The notes: generated by a model not told the origin, from the sequence alone. A stretch of DNA of 64,000 nucleotides from DASXUX01 sp036504595 (GCA_036504595.1 DASXUX010000028.1:39311-103310), one strand, 5' to 3'. Positions 24,214 to 32,801 are shown, numbered from the stretch's first letter. Translations and numbers: made by a program.

Positions 24214-25293
24214 CTAACGAGCCGGCGCAATCGCGCCTTTCATCGCCTTGAGATACTTCCCCTCCGGATCTCCCTTCGTCGGCGCAATGAATCCGCCTTC
24301 GCCGAGCTCGTTCCAGGCGTAAATCAAGAGCATGCGTTCCTTGGTTGCCTGCTCCGGATGTTTGTCCATCCACTCGATCGCTGACGACACGTACGCTGCA
24401 AACGCCTCCGGCGTTCGATCCGGAAAGTACCATCCTTCTTTTTGGTTCAATCCCTTCGGCCCCTCCCACGGCCGCTTGTCCCATCCCGCCGTAATCTCCG
24501 GGATCAACGGCTGCGTCGCGCTGCCGGACCACTGCTTCTGGTGAGCCTCCACGAGCTCCGCGTACTTGTGTTCCTGCGAACCTCCCGCGTACCCGGGCAC
24601 GATGTTGTAAAACGTTTTGTGAGTGAATCCGGTCTTCGGATCTCCGCCGCCGCAACCGGCCACCGTCAGTCCCGGCAGCCCTGCTTTCTTCGAAGCCGCC
24701 TGCAGTGTCTCCAGCCCCGCTTTGCTGCTGTCGCGCGGATTGAACAGCACGAGCAGCGGCTTTCCATCCACTGTGACGTGCTGCTTGTGCGTGAGATACG
24801 GCATCCAGTATTCAGCCGCCAAATCCCACTTCTCGCCGATGAGAAACGGCGCATGGTTGGCCACGAGCAGACAAAACTTCATCCGGCTGCTGTTCTTCGC
24901 TTTCAGAAACAAATCGAGACAGATGTGCTTGGAGTCTTCGGCCACTTCCTTCTTTGTCGGATGCCAATACCAACAGAACGCGAAAAACGAAATCCCCGCG
25001 TCCGCCGCCAGATCGATCTGCTTTTCCATGACCTCCAGGCTGTCATCGCGCCAGCCCCAGATGGGCGTGCGCTCCGGGAATTCCTCCAGCATGCGCCGCG
25101 TCAAATGTGTCGGAGCGTCCTTCGCCCACGGCTCGTTCGGGTTCCCTGCGAGCGCATGTTTCCCCGCCCACCCATCAAAATAGTAGGCGCCGACCATCGC
25201 CCGAGGTTTGGCCGCCGGTTCTTCAGCAAGACAATTCGCCGCAACAAAGCAGACCGCTGAAACCAGCACGCCGCAAAATGTGAAACGAGTCAT
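24214..25293 (-). CDS. secreted GH99-like (WbsX-type) protein
   Basis: 359 residues from the ATG at 25293 with AAGGAG 7 nt upstream. The signal peptide is MTRFTFCGVLVSAVCFVAANCLA. The mature part starts MVGAYYFDGWAG and follows a TIM-barrel pattern: LAADAGISFFAFCWYW, MKFCLLVANHAPF, PLLVLFNP, then YAWNELGEGGFIAPT near the end. The AWNE..EG motif is typical of GH99-like/WbsX proteins and related endo-glycosidase-type folds. A polysaccharide-related role outside the cytoplasm is likely, but the substrate is unknown. It is transcribed divergently from the GH39-like secreted protein across a 117-bp gap, suggesting joint expression. Confidence 0.78.
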   Translation of the reverse strand: MTRFTFCGVLVSAVCFVAANCLAEEPAAKPRAMVGAYYFDGWAGKHALAGNPNEPWAKDAPTHLTRRMLEEFPERTPIWGWRDDSLEVMEKQIDLAADAGISFFAFCWYWHPTKKEVAEDSKHICLDLFLKAKNSSRMKFCLLVANHAPFLIGEKWDLAAEYWMPYLTHKQHVTVDGKPLLVLFNPRDSSKAGLETLQAASKKAGLPGLTVAGCGGGDPKTGFTHKTFYNIVPGYAGGSQEHKYAELVEAHQKQWSGSATQPLIPEITAGWDKRPWEGPKGLNQKEGWYFPDRTPEAFAAYVSSAIEWMDKHPEQATKERMLLIYAWNELGEGGFIAPTKGDPEGKYLKAMKGAIAPAR

Positions 25294-25344
25294 AGGGACG
25301 CTCCTTGTCTGGGTGGATCGCAATTCTAGCGCTTCCCCGAGAAT

Positions 25345-25385
25345 TTTCTCTGTGTTCTCCGTGCCCTCTGTGGCTAGACTCCTTT
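25345..25385. repeat. degenerate CTCTGTG-type repeat
   Basis: CTCTGTG, TTCTCCGTG and CCTCTGTGG motifs succeed one another with roughly 7-nt periodicity in the divergent gap between the two glycoside-hydrolase-like genes. It is more degenerate than the others. Confidence 0.35.
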
Positions 25386-25410
25386 CACTCAAGACTCGGA
25401 GACCTCGCGC

Positions 25411-26790
25411 ATGCCAATTCACCTGGCCACCTTCTGCGTTGCGCTTTGTTGCGTCTGCATGGCCGCTCGCGCCGGCGACGTGCCGATCACCGTCGACTTC
25501 GCCAAACCCGCCGGCAAGATCAAACCCCTCCACGGAGTGAACAACGGTCCGCTAGCCGTTGGCGAGAACCCCGACCTGAGCGTCTACCACGCCGAAGCCG
25601 CGTTTCCTCACACGAGATTGCACGATTGCCGCTGGCCCGCGCCCGACGTCGTGGACGTGCCCTGCATCTTTCCTATCTTCGACGCCGACCCCGACGATCC
25701 CAAAAACTACTGTTTTGCTAAGACCGACGACTACCTCGCCGCGATCCTGAAAAACAAGTCGCAGATCATCTATCGCCTCGGGACGAGCATCGAAATCAAA
25801 ACGAAATACTTCATTCATCCGCCGAAGGATTTCCCCAAGTGGGCGAAAATATGCGTCAACATCATCCGCCACTACAACGAAGGCTGGGCCAATGGCTTTC
25901 GCCACAACATCCGCTACTGGGAAATCTGGAATGAACCCGAGATCAATCTGATGTGGCTCGGCACGCGCGAGCAATACTTTCAGCTCTACGAAACCGCGGC
26001 CCGCGCGATCAAAGCTCATGACGCAAATCTGAAAGTCGGTGGTCCGGCCGCAACGAACGTCGGCAGCGCGATCGTCAAACCCTTCCTGGCCCTCTGCCGC
26101 GACAGAAACGTGCCGCTCGATTTCTTCTCCTTCCACGGCTACTACAACGTTCCCGGCTTTCTCTCGCGCGACGCCGTCAAAGCGCGTGCCCTGCTCGACG
26201 AATACGGCTTCAAGACCACCGAAAGCCATCTCAACGAATGGCACTTTTTGCGAAGCTGGAACGAACTGCGCCCGAAAGACGCTTCGAAATATCCGACTGT
26301 GCGCGAGGCTTTCGCCAAGACCTGCAACGCCGACGGCGCGGCTTTCTGCGCTACCGCCCTGATGCAATTCCAGGACGCTCCGCTGGACGTTGCCAACTTC
26401 TACTGCGCCGACACGTCCCCGTGGAGCATGTTCGACACCTTCGGTGTGCCCAGCAAAGTCTACACTTCGTTCAAAGCCTTCGCCCAACTCGCCGCCACGC
26501 CTGACCGCGTGGTTTGCGAAGGCGCCCCCGACGATGTCGTGGTCTGCGCCGGCACCTCCGCCGACAAAAAGACCGCCACCATTCTGCTTAGCAATTTTCG
26601 CTCAGCCCAGCAATCCGTCGCCGTTTCTCTCAAGAATCTCCCGAGTCAGATGCGCGCCGAGATCAGCGTTCTCGACGCCACGCGCGACCTGGAACGCACG
26701 CGCGAGGAAAACGTAGCTGGCGAAAAGGCGATGCTGAAGATCGACCTCGCGTCAGCAACTGTGGTGTTGGTCAGATTGAGCACTCAGTGA
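25411..26790 (+). CDS. secreted glycoside hydrolase, clan GH-A (GH39-like)
   Basis: 459 residues with an N-terminal signal peptide (MPIHLATFCVALCCVCMAARA). The mature protein reads as a (beta/alpha)8 hydrolase: IKPLHGVNNGPLA, YRLGTSIEIKTKYF, then the acid/base motif YWEIWNEPEINLMW near residue 171, and the nucleophile-type motif TTESHLNEWHFL near 272. These positions fit GH39-like beta-xylosidase/iduronidase-type enzymes, though the exact family and sugar are not clear. The last about 90 residues form a beta-rich domain (TILLSNFRSAQQSVAVSLKNL). It is divergent from the GH99-like gene and likely takes part in external polysaccharide breakdown. Confidence 0.8.
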   Translation: MPIHLATFCVALCCVCMAARAGDVPITVDFAKPAGKIKPLHGVNNGPLAVGENPDLSVYHAEAAFPHTRLHDCRWPAPDVVDVPCIFPIFDADPDDPKNYCFAKTDDYLAAILKNKSQIIYRLGTSIEIKTKYFIHPPKDFPKWAKICVNIIRHYNEGWANGFRHNIRYWEIWNEPEINLMWLGTREQYFQLYETAARAIKAHDANLKVGGPAATNVGSAIVKPFLALCRDRNVPLDFFSFHGYYNVPGFLSRDAVKARALLDEYGFKTTESHLNEWHFLRSWNELRPKDASKYPTVREAFAKTCNADGAAFCATALMQFQDAPLDVANFYCADTSPWSMFDTFGVPSKVYTSFKAFAQLAATPDRVVCEGAPDDVVVCAGTSADKKTATILLSNFRSAQQSVAVSLKNLPSQMRAEISVLDATRDLERTREENVAGEKAMLKIDLASATVVLVRLSTQ

Positions 26791-26909
26791 GGCGGTAGTG
26801 CCGCTGCCATCCCTGTGGCGCATATCCTGCCCATTGCATGAGAGTTTGGCGTGAAGCGCCGGGTGAGTGGCCGGCATCGCAGTTTCGCGGATGCAGCAGA
26901 AGGGGCCAC
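26791..26909. other. 119-bp gap, no recognised feature
   Basis: The gap between two convergent genes includes a CTGTGGCGCATATCC word that partly matches the 12174-12231 inverted repeat, but no clear dyad or terminator. Confidence 0.3.
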
Positions 26910-27782
26910 TTACGGCCGCGCCTTGCGCCGATCCTCCGCAACCAACTCCTGCGCAACCCTGTAATCGGAATGCTGTTCAAGATTCTCGCATGCGTATTCA
27001 GAAAGCTGTCCTCGATCGAACGCCTCAATCACGATCAGCTTTCCGTCCCGATTCCACTCGAATCTTCGCCCGTGGTGCTCGCCATTTTCGAAGTGCCCGT
27101 AAGACTCTCGTGTTCCATCTGGCCACCATCGTTCCCACACGCCATGGCGAATGAACTCGCCCGAGGGACTCAGAAATCCACGCACGCGCTCCATCGCTTG
27201 CGCGTTGGGAAAGAACACGGTGTTCACGACCTCGCTGCCATTCGCCTCAACCAGTGGATTGCGAAGCGTCGGCAGCGCCGCCAGAATCTGCTGCCGCTTA
27301 CTTTTGTCTCTTAGTTCCTCAAGCGCGCCGATGTACTCGCGAGCCAGACTGTCATTTCCCGCGTATTGCCATAGCGCAAGAACATCACGCGCCGTGCGCT
27401 GTTTCACCTCTTCCAAGAAACCATTCTGTTTCGCGAGTGCCCATATTTCGGTGAGGATCTCAATCTGGGCAATTGCGCCATGAAAGATGTAATGCGGCGA
27501 GTAGTGCACTCCCGGTGAGTACGTGTTCACGCGATGCCACACAGGCGCACCCGGCCCAATCGCGTCTGCCGGAAGCGCCCTCGTGAGCGCCGAATCCTCA
27601 ATCCTCTCGGCGACCTTGCAGAACAACAGGTATCGACTGAATCGCAGCCTGCCGCTTCTAATATCAACTTCCTCATGCCGACAATTCAAAGGCGTCCACG
27701 GCACGAACCATGGGACAACAAACAGTACCAGCGCTACCGCCGCAATTGCCGCAGTGCTCCAGATGACGACTCGTCTCCGCAT
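26910..27782 (-). CDS. membrane-anchored protein with MORN-like (YwqK-type) tail
   Basis: 290 residues with an N-terminal membrane segment (VVIWSTAAIAAVALVLFVVPWFV), probably an uncleaved anchor. A central region (about 30-200) of mixed helices is not recognised (NTYSPGVHYSPHYIFHGAIAQIEILTEIWALAK). The C-terminal segment SGEFIRHGVWERWWPDGTRESYGHFENGEHHGRRFEWNRDGKLIVIEAFDRGQL repeats the G-x-W/F-x-x-W/Y-x-x-DG pattern of YwqK/MORN_2 proteins, whose members are often secreted or toxin-linked. The function is unknown. It lies just downstream, on the same strand, of the large secreted beta-propeller gene. Confidence 0.65.
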   Translation of the reverse strand: MRRRVVIWSTAAIAAVALVLFVVPWFVPWTPLNCRHEEVDIRSGRLRFSRYLLFCKVAERIEDSALTRALPADAIGPGAPVWHRVNTYSPGVHYSPHYIFHGAIAQIEILTEIWALAKQNGFLEEVKQRTARDVLALWQYAGNDSLAREYIGALEELRDKSKRQQILAALPTLRNPLVEANGSEVVNTVFFPNAQAMERVRGFLSPSGEFIRHGVWERWWPDGTRESYGHFENGEHHGRRFEWNRDGKLIVIEAFDRGQLSEYACENLEQHSDYRVAQELVAEDRRKARP

Positions 27783-27839
27783 CTTCGTGGCACCAGATTC
27801 AGGCCAGGCTGTCTACTGCCAAAACTCAGGACTCGGCTC

Positions 27840-30098
27840 TCACTTCCCCGTCCCCACGACCGTCGGGGCGGACTCATTCCCCTGGCGGTCCACCGCCGTG
27901 ATCGCGTAGGTCACGTTGGGCGTCTTCAATGGCGCGGTCCAGTCCAGGTACTCGGTCATCATGGCGCGCGGAGAGGCGATCAGGCGCTTGGGGCCGACTT
28001 GCGGCTGGCCTTTTGCGGCGAAATAAATGTTGTAGTGGCGCAGATCGCGCGCGGGGCTCTTCTCCCACTTCAGGCGGAACTGGCCGTCTTCGTCCGTTTC
28101 CTTCGCGACGGTGAAGCCCGTCACCGGCGGCGGCGGCGTCTTGTCAAAATCTTTGACTCCGTCCCGCGTCGCGGTGACCTTGGGGCCCTTCGCATCCATC
28201 GCGACAACCAGCAGGGACGAGGTCGTATCGCTTTCCATGCCGGACCACTCTTCGGCCGTCACCGCGTAGCTGTACGTTTGCCCGGCCTCGGCTGTCGCAT
28301 CGGAAAATACAAAGAGGTTCTCGCCCTTCTCGCCCTTGATGGCGATCGAAACGGCTTCGTCGGTGAGTTCCTTGAAATTCTTCCCGTCGCCATCGCCACG
28401 ATAAACATGGTAGCCTTTGTTTTCGAATGCGATCGGTGCCGCCTGCCAGCGCAGTTCAACGAGCTTTGCGTCCTTTGCGAGTGTCAGTTCGCGCGGCGGA
28501 TCGGGGCGTCGAATCACGACGACGTACCCGCCCACCCATTCTTCGCACGGCATCAGCATCGAACTATGGAACCACAGCTTCGTCGCGTCGGGTGACAGCA
28601 GCGGCCGTGGAATCGCCGCGTAAGGCCGGAAATCATTGTTGTCCATCCCGCTCCACTTGATGTACTTTCCCGTCTTGTCTTTTTGCAGTCCGCCGCGCAC
28701 GTCGGAACACGTGTGGCAAAGCACCTCGCCCTTGCCCTGCGTCGCGTAGCCCCACACGATGCAGTCGCTTTCCTTGATCTTCGTGCGCCATCCGGCGCTC
28801 ATGTACGCGGCCCACACGTCCGGGTGCATCGAATTTCCGCCGGCGATGTGCCCGCCCGGCCCCGTTAGCACGAACTTGGGCATCTTCGTTTTGTCGGAGT
28901 AGTCTCGAATCCAGATGCCCCAGCCGCCGGTGTCTTTTCCATCAGAACCTTTCGCCGGGCCACTGAAGTAAAGCCCCAGAGGACTTCCACCGCCCATCAT
29001 CTTCCCGTGCGACTCGTACTGGTTCCACGGATTGACTCCGCCGCTGGCGGTGATCTCCCCGTGCTGCGGCACGCCGTCCAGCCCCTTGCTCACGTCCAGC
29101 GTGTAGCCGAGCGGTTCGCCAACATCCGTCATCGGCCCATAGTTCCAGTGAATCTCTTTGCTGTTGGCGCCAAAGGCCAGCGAGTGGAACCGGTAGTTGT
29201 TTGCCTTGTCGTGAACGATCTTCCCTTTCGGGTCTTTCAGTTCCGGCAGTTGGTAATCGAACGGATGGTGAAAGTATGAGCCGTCTTCGCCCGCTTTTTT
29301 CGTCAGATCCACGAGATGGATTTCTGGCATGTAGTTCAGCTTGTTCGTCTGCTTATCGATCATTCCGTTCGCGTCCTGGATGAGCAGCAAGGTTCCGTCC
29401 GGCGAGATGTCTTGGATGATCTTGTTTTCCTTGGTGTTTAGTTCGCAAATAATCTCCGCAGTGCTGTCCGCCAAATCCTCGCTGATCGTCAGGCGCCACA
29501 GCTTTTCGTTGATGGCGTAATACGCATAGCGCGGATTCTTGCGGTCCATGATGTTGAACTTGCCGTAAATGCCCGCCGCGCGCCGCGTGCCGTTTTCCTC
29601 CTTGAATGCGACCATCAACGCCCGTGGTTGGGAGTAGTCGGCGTTCATGATGTACTTGTGCCCGTCCCAGCCGTCCTTCTTGACGTTCCCTCCTTCGTCG
29701 ATGTACCCGCGGTTGCCCATGAACAGGATGCGCTTGCCATCGCACGTCCACACCGGCCGGCCCAGGTCCGGGTGCGAGATGTCGTTGCACAGCTCGCGCG
29801 TCAGGCAGGTGATTTCATGCCCGCTGATGGTGTCCTTGAAGACCACCGTCTCCGGCTGCATCAGTCCATCGGTCTTCGAGAGCACTTTCGGGTACGGCTT
29901 GCGATGCAAGTAGTCGATCCGCGTTGTCAGCTCCTCGAGATCCTGGCACACGCGATACTTGAGCGTGATCAGTTCGCGCGGCACGGGATCGGCATACGTC
30001 GGGGCTGGCGTCGGCGCTGGTTGCCCCGCGCTGCAGATCGACGTGAGTGCGATCAAGAACAGAAGTGCTGAGTGCTGAGTGCTGAGTACTGAGCGCAT
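27840..30098 (-). CDS. large secreted beta-propeller/fibronectin-III protein
   Basis: 752 residues. The signal peptide reads MRSVLSTQHSALLFLIALTSICSAG, and its first codons are encoded by a heptanucleotide repeat; AGGAG lies 9 nt before the ATG. The body begins with a propeller-like region (GHEITCLTRELCNDISHPDLGRPVWTCDGKRILFMGNRGYID, YYAINEKLWRLTISEDLADSTAEIICELN, IQDISPDGTLLLIQDA), reminiscent of TolB/oligogalacturonate lyase-type beta-propellers. Two fibronectin-III-like stretches follow near the C-terminus (LTLAKDAKLVELRWQAAPIAFENKGYHVYRGDG and RLKWEKSPARDLRHYNIYFAAKG). The likely location is outside the cytoplasm; the enzymatic role is unproven. Confidence 0.7.
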   Translation of the reverse strand: MRSVLSTQHSALLFLIALTSICSAGQPAPTPAPTYADPVPRELITLKYRVCQDLEELTTRIDYLHRKPYPKVLSKTDGLMQPETVVFKDTISGHEITCLTRELCNDISHPDLGRPVWTCDGKRILFMGNRGYIDEGGNVKKDGWDGHKYIMNADYSQPRALMVAFKEENGTRRAAGIYGKFNIMDRKNPRYAYYAINEKLWRLTISEDLADSTAEIICELNTKENKIIQDISPDGTLLLIQDANGMIDKQTNKLNYMPEIHLVDLTKKAGEDGSYFHHPFDYQLPELKDPKGKIVHDKANNYRFHSLAFGANSKEIHWNYGPMTDVGEPLGYTLDVSKGLDGVPQHGEITASGGVNPWNQYESHGKMMGGGSPLGLYFSGPAKGSDGKDTGGWGIWIRDYSDKTKMPKFVLTGPGGHIAGGNSMHPDVWAAYMSAGWRTKIKESDCIVWGYATQGKGEVLCHTCSDVRGGLQKDKTGKYIKWSGMDNNDFRPYAAIPRPLLSPDATKLWFHSSMLMPCEEWVGGYVVVIRRPDPPRELTLAKDAKLVELRWQAAPIAFENKGYHVYRGDGDGKNFKELTDEAVSIAIKGEKGENLFVFSDATAEAGQTYSYAVTAEEWSGMESDTTSSLLVVAMDAKGPKVTATRDGVKDFDKTPPPPVTGFTVAKETDEDGQFRLKWEKSPARDLRHYNIYFAAKGQPQVGPKRLIASPRAMMTEYLDWTAPLKTPNVTYAITAVDRQGNESAPTVVGTGK
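30064..30098. repeat. heptanucleotide tandem repeat (AGTGCTG-type) encoding a signal-peptide start
   Basis: AGTGCTG three times, AGTACTG and AGCGCAT run in register. In complement they encode the first residues MRSVLSTQHSA of the beta-propeller protein, including its ATG. Confidence 0.85.
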
Positions 30099-30114
30099 TG
30101 CAGTGTTCTCCTGT

Positions 30115-30441
30115 TCATGCGTAAAGTGCGTCGACCACGGCTTGAGGATTCCTGCTCATTACGCGGATGAGCACAAGTGCCGGCCCTTCCGGACGCCGAC
30201 GGCCTTGTTCCCAGCTCTGCAGCGTAGCTTTGGGGATCAACATAACTTCCGCGAACTGCGCTTGCGACATCCGCAGCCGGTGGCGCACGCGTACAATTTC
30301 GGTGGGCTTAAAGGCTCGCCGCAGGGCGCGCACGCGTTGAGCCGAGTATACGTGCGTCTTCTCGGCCTGCATTTCGCCGCGGGCGAGTTTGCCCGCTTCT
30401 CGTACACTCGCGATCAGTTCGGCGAACAGTTTCTTGTCCAT
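30115..30441 (-). CDS. HTH antitoxin of a HigBA/NadS-type pair
   Basis: 108 residues from the ATG at 30439-30441, which shares a base with the toxin stop (TGATG). The N-terminus is a helical linker (KLFAELIASVREAGKLARGEMQAEK). The rest is a helix-turn-helix of the HigA/NadS type: FKPTEIVRVRHRLRMSQAQFAEVMLIPKATLQSWEQGRRRPEGPALVLIRVMSRNPQ. Such antitoxins neutralise the partner toxin and repress the shared promoter. The toxin-first order is typical of HigBA systems. Confidence 0.88.
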   Translation of the reverse strand: MDKKLFAELIASVREAGKLARGEMQAEKTHVYSAQRVRALRRAFKPTEIVRVRHRLRMSQAQFAEVMLIPKATLQSWEQGRRRPEGPALVLIRVMSRNPQAVVDALYA

Positions 30442-30755
30442 CACGCGATCTCCTGTTGTACGACCTCTTCGAGAACCTTCAGTTCGGCCGCAGAGAGGTC
30501 GTCCTTTTTGTTCTTTGGATATGCGACAAGCAGATACATGATCTGCGTCTGCTGCCAATAGTAGATGACCCTAACGCCGCCTCTCTTGCCCCTGCCTGAA
30601 CCGCTCCAGCGCACCTTCCGTATACCACCACTTCCTTTGATGACCTTGCCGGCGTCTGGCGCAGCTATGAGATAGTCGAGCAGGTTCTGCTTCTCGTCGT
30701 CACCGAGCAGTTTCTCGATCTGGCGAGTGAAAATCGTCGTCTCGAGTACCCTCAT
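30441..30755 (-). CDS. RelE/HigB-family toxin
   Basis: 104 residues from the ATG at 30755; an upstream in-frame start would extend it by 12 residues (EGSVGSDSDSE), which look unlike the family. The core, VLETTIFTRQIEKLLGDDEKQNLLDYLIAAPDAGKVIKGSGGIRKVRWSGSGRGKRGGVRVIYYWQ, is the HigB-2/RelE-like pattern including GSGGIRK(V/L)RW and GGVRVIYYW. Related toxins cleave mRNA in the translating ribosome. The gene precedes and overlaps the antitoxin and has a near-perfect promoter upstream. Confidence 0.88.
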   Translation of the reverse strand: MRVLETTIFTRQIEKLLGDDEKQNLLDYLIAAPDAGKVIKGSGGIRKVRWSGSGRGKRGGVRVIYYWQQTQIMYLLVAYPKNKKDDLSAAELKVLEEVVQQEIA

Positions 30756-30800
30756 TTCCGAATCAGAATCGCTGCCCACAGATCCCTCCATCCGAAAATC

Positions 30801-30828
30801 ATTATACGACAGTGGCGTACAGTGTCAA
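30801..30828 (-). promoter_or_regulatory. consensus sigma70 promoter of the toxin-antitoxin pair
   Basis: On the minus strand TTGACA (30823-30828), a 16-nt spacer and TATAAT (30801-30806) match consensus exactly. The spacer contains repeated CACTGT words that could be operator half-sites for the antitoxin. Confidence 0.85.
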
Positions 30829-30860
30829 TTCGTGGCGCTGTGTTTGACGCACAAGCCGTA

Positions 30861-30888
30861 ACCACTGACCACGGACTACAGAATACCG
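30861..30888. repeat. heptanucleotide repeat (ACCACTG-type)
   Basis: ACCACTG, ACCACGG, ACTACAG and AATACCG follow in register in the divergent gap between the toxin-antitoxin promoter and the aldo-keto reductase promoter. Confidence 0.6.
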
Positions 30889-30896
30889 ACATTTTG

Positions 30897-30924
30897 TTGC
30901 GACCCCATCTACGCTAAGTATAGT
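30897..30924 (+). promoter_or_regulatory. promoter of the aldo-keto reductase gene
   Basis: TTGCGA (30897-30902), a 16-nt spacer and TATAGT (30919-30924), 10 nt before the ATG at 30934. The start codon is close, so the leader is very short. Confidence 0.6.
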
Positions 30925-30933
30925 CTCCTCTCC

Positions 30934-32058
30934 ATGCAAACCCGAAAATTCGGCAACCTGAACTTCGACTCCTCGATTCTCGGCTTCGGCACCATGCGCC
31001 TGCCCGTGATCGGTGGCGATTCGTCAAAGATTGACGAAGATCAAGCTATCGCGATGATCCGCTACGCCATCGATCATGGCGTCAACTATGTCGACAGCGC
31101 GCACGGCTATCACGGTGGCAACAGTGAAGTTGTTACGGGCAAGGCTCTGTCCGGCGGCTATCGCGAGCGCGTCAAGATCGCCACCAAGCAGCCGCCCTGG
31201 TCGGTTCACAAGGCCAGCGACATGGACCGTCTGCTTGATCAACAGCTTCAACGTCTTCAGACGAATAAGATTGACGTCTATCTTCTGCACTGCCTCAGCA
31301 AATCGTTCTGGCAGAAACTGAGCGGCTTCGGCGTCGTCAAGTGGGCCGAGAACATGATCGCCAAAGGCCGCATCGGCGGCTTGGGTTTCTCGGCGCATGA
31401 AACGTGCGACGACTTCTGCTCGCTGATCGACGCCTACGACGGCTGGGCGATGTGCCAGATTCAGTACAACTATCTCGATCAGGAAAATCAGGCGGGAACG
31501 CGCGGCCTATTGTACGCCGGTTCCAAAGGGGTTCCCGTCGTCGCGATGGAACCGCTGCGTGGCGGACGCCTCGCCGAACCTCCGGCCGCTGTGCGCGCAG
31601 TGTTCGACGGAGTTCCCGCACGCCGCTCACCCGTGGAATGGGCGTTGCGCTGGGTCTGGAATCATCCGGAGATCAAGGTTGCCCTCAGCGGCATGAGCAG
31701 AATGGCTCAAGTGAAGGAGAACCTCGCGATCGCCGAACGCTTCGCGCCAATGACGGCCGACGAGTCCGCCGTGATCGATCGCGCCGTTGTCGAATTTGAG
31801 AAAGCGTTCCCCGTCGCTTGCACCGCGTGCGGCTACTGCATGCCCTGTCCCAAAGGCGTCAACATCCCGCGCGTCTTCGACGTGTACAACCAGTCCGTGC
31901 TCTACGCCGATCTGGGTGTCCCGCGTTACACGTACGGGCTGATTCCCGCCAGCCAGCGCGCGGACCAGTGCGCCGAGTGTCACGAGTGCGAGCCCAAGTG
32001 CCCGCAGAAGATCGCCATCCCGCAGGAACTGGCCGCCGCGCACAAGCGTTTGGGCTGA
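30934..32058 (+). CDS. aldo-keto reductase with C-terminal ferredoxin domain
   Basis: 374 residues. The N-terminal aldo-keto reductase barrel (about 1-280) shows ILGFGTMRLPV, VNYVDSAHGYHGGNSE, KIATKQPPW, KIDVYLLHCL and GRIGGLGFSAH. The C-terminal domain (about 285-370) carries two clusters of cysteines: CTACGYCMPCPKGVNIP and CAECHECEPKCPQKIAIP, typical of 4Fe-4S ferredoxin modules. This architecture is a common COG1453-type oxidoreductase; the substrate is unknown. It should act in the cytoplasm, passing electrons between NADPH or a flavin partner and the Fe-S centres. It converges on the polyproline protein with a 12-bp gap. Confidence 0.92.
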   Translation: MQTRKFGNLNFDSSILGFGTMRLPVIGGDSSKIDEDQAIAMIRYAIDHGVNYVDSAHGYHGGNSEVVTGKALSGGYRERVKIATKQPPWSVHKASDMDRLLDQQLQRLQTNKIDVYLLHCLSKSFWQKLSGFGVVKWAENMIAKGRIGGLGFSAHETCDDFCSLIDAYDGWAMCQIQYNYLDQENQAGTRGLLYAGSKGVPVVAMEPLRGGRLAEPPAAVRAVFDGVPARRSPVEWALRWVWNHPEIKVALSGMSRMAQVKENLAIAERFAPMTADESAVIDRAVVEFEKAFPVACTACGYCMPCPKGVNIPRVFDVYNQSVLYADLGVPRYTYGLIPASQRADQCAECHECEPKCPQKIAIPQELAAAHKRLG

Positions 32059-32070
32059 CGAGCGCACTTC

Positions 32071-32676
32071 TCAGAATCCGGTGGTCTGTCCCGCCGCAAA
32101 CCGCTGATCTTTCAGCGCCGCTGCGCGCCCTTTTGCATCCGCCAGCCATACGACTCCCGGGAAGATCTTCGTGACCGAGCATCCATGTCCAGGGACACTT
32201 TCGCCTTCTTTCACGCGATAAGGCGTGCCCTCATCCGAGCACTTCAGCAGCGCGTAACTCTGGTTATCGAAAATCACGACGCCCATATAGCCGAGACGAA
32301 AATCGACGAATCTATCCTTAAAAACCAGCCGCGTGTCCCGTTTGCCTGCGTTCCCATCATCTCCTCCCGGCGGGGGTGGAGGTGGTGGCGGAGGAGGTGG
32401 TGGTGGAGGTGGTGGAGGGTTTGGCCCTATGGTTACCTTCACCGGCGCGAACGGCGTCTTGCGTTCGCCCTTTAGGTACTCGCCCGCCGCTTTCAGTGGC
32501 GCAAGATCCGACGTGAACACTTTCGCCGGTGCTGATGACACGCTCAGCGCCGGTCCCGGTTCAAGCCGCATCGGTCGCGACACGATGAGATGGTACGCGC
32601 TGGCCGCGCAGATCATCGCGACCAGCACGCACAGTAGTTTTTCTTTGTTGAGAGAACCGTCGCGTTTCTGTTTCAT
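32071..32676 (-). CDS. single-pass protein with a 17-proline run and GspC/PilP-like tail
   Basis: 201 residues from the ATG at 32676, with GGGAGG close upstream. A short basic N-terminus precedes one membrane segment (KLLCVLVAMICAASAYHLIV). A linker leads to about 17 consecutive prolines encoded by CCN codons, a trinucleotide microsatellite prone to length change but not to frameshift. The C-terminal part, FKDRFVDFRLGYMGVVIFDNQSYALLKCSDEGTPYRVKEGESVPGHGCSVTKIFPGVVWLADAKG, resembles the beta domain of GspC/PilP-type periplasmic pilus or secretion proteins. The prepilin peptidase gene 1 kb away makes a secretion or pilus role plausible but unproven. Confidence 0.65.
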   Translation of the reverse strand: MKQKRDGSLNKEKLLCVLVAMICAASAYHLIVSRPMRLEPGPALSVSSAPAKVFTSDLAPLKAAGEYLKGERKTPFAPVKVTIGPNPPPPPPPPPPPPPPPPPGGDDGNAGKRDTRLVFKDRFVDFRLGYMGVVIFDNQSYALLKCSDEGTPYRVKEGESVPGHGCSVTKIFPGVVWLADAKGRAAALKDQRFAAGQTTGF

Positions 32677-32801
32677 GTTGGACCTCCCGTTGCAGGAAAC
32701 AGTGGTGCAGGCAGGAAGGTCACGCGTATTGAAAATGGATATGGCGTGTGCAGCCGCACGGGCAGCCAACAACGAACAGAGGCTGCCCGTGGCACATCAG
32801 G

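Noticed and set aside
22757..24655. Long minus-strand frame opposite the sulfite/nitrite reductase
   Set aside because: Composition is Arg/Ala-biased with no domain; it is the shadow of a well-supported gene.
26791..26909. Copy of the 12174-12231 inverted repeat
   Set aside because: Only one short word matches and no dyad is present.
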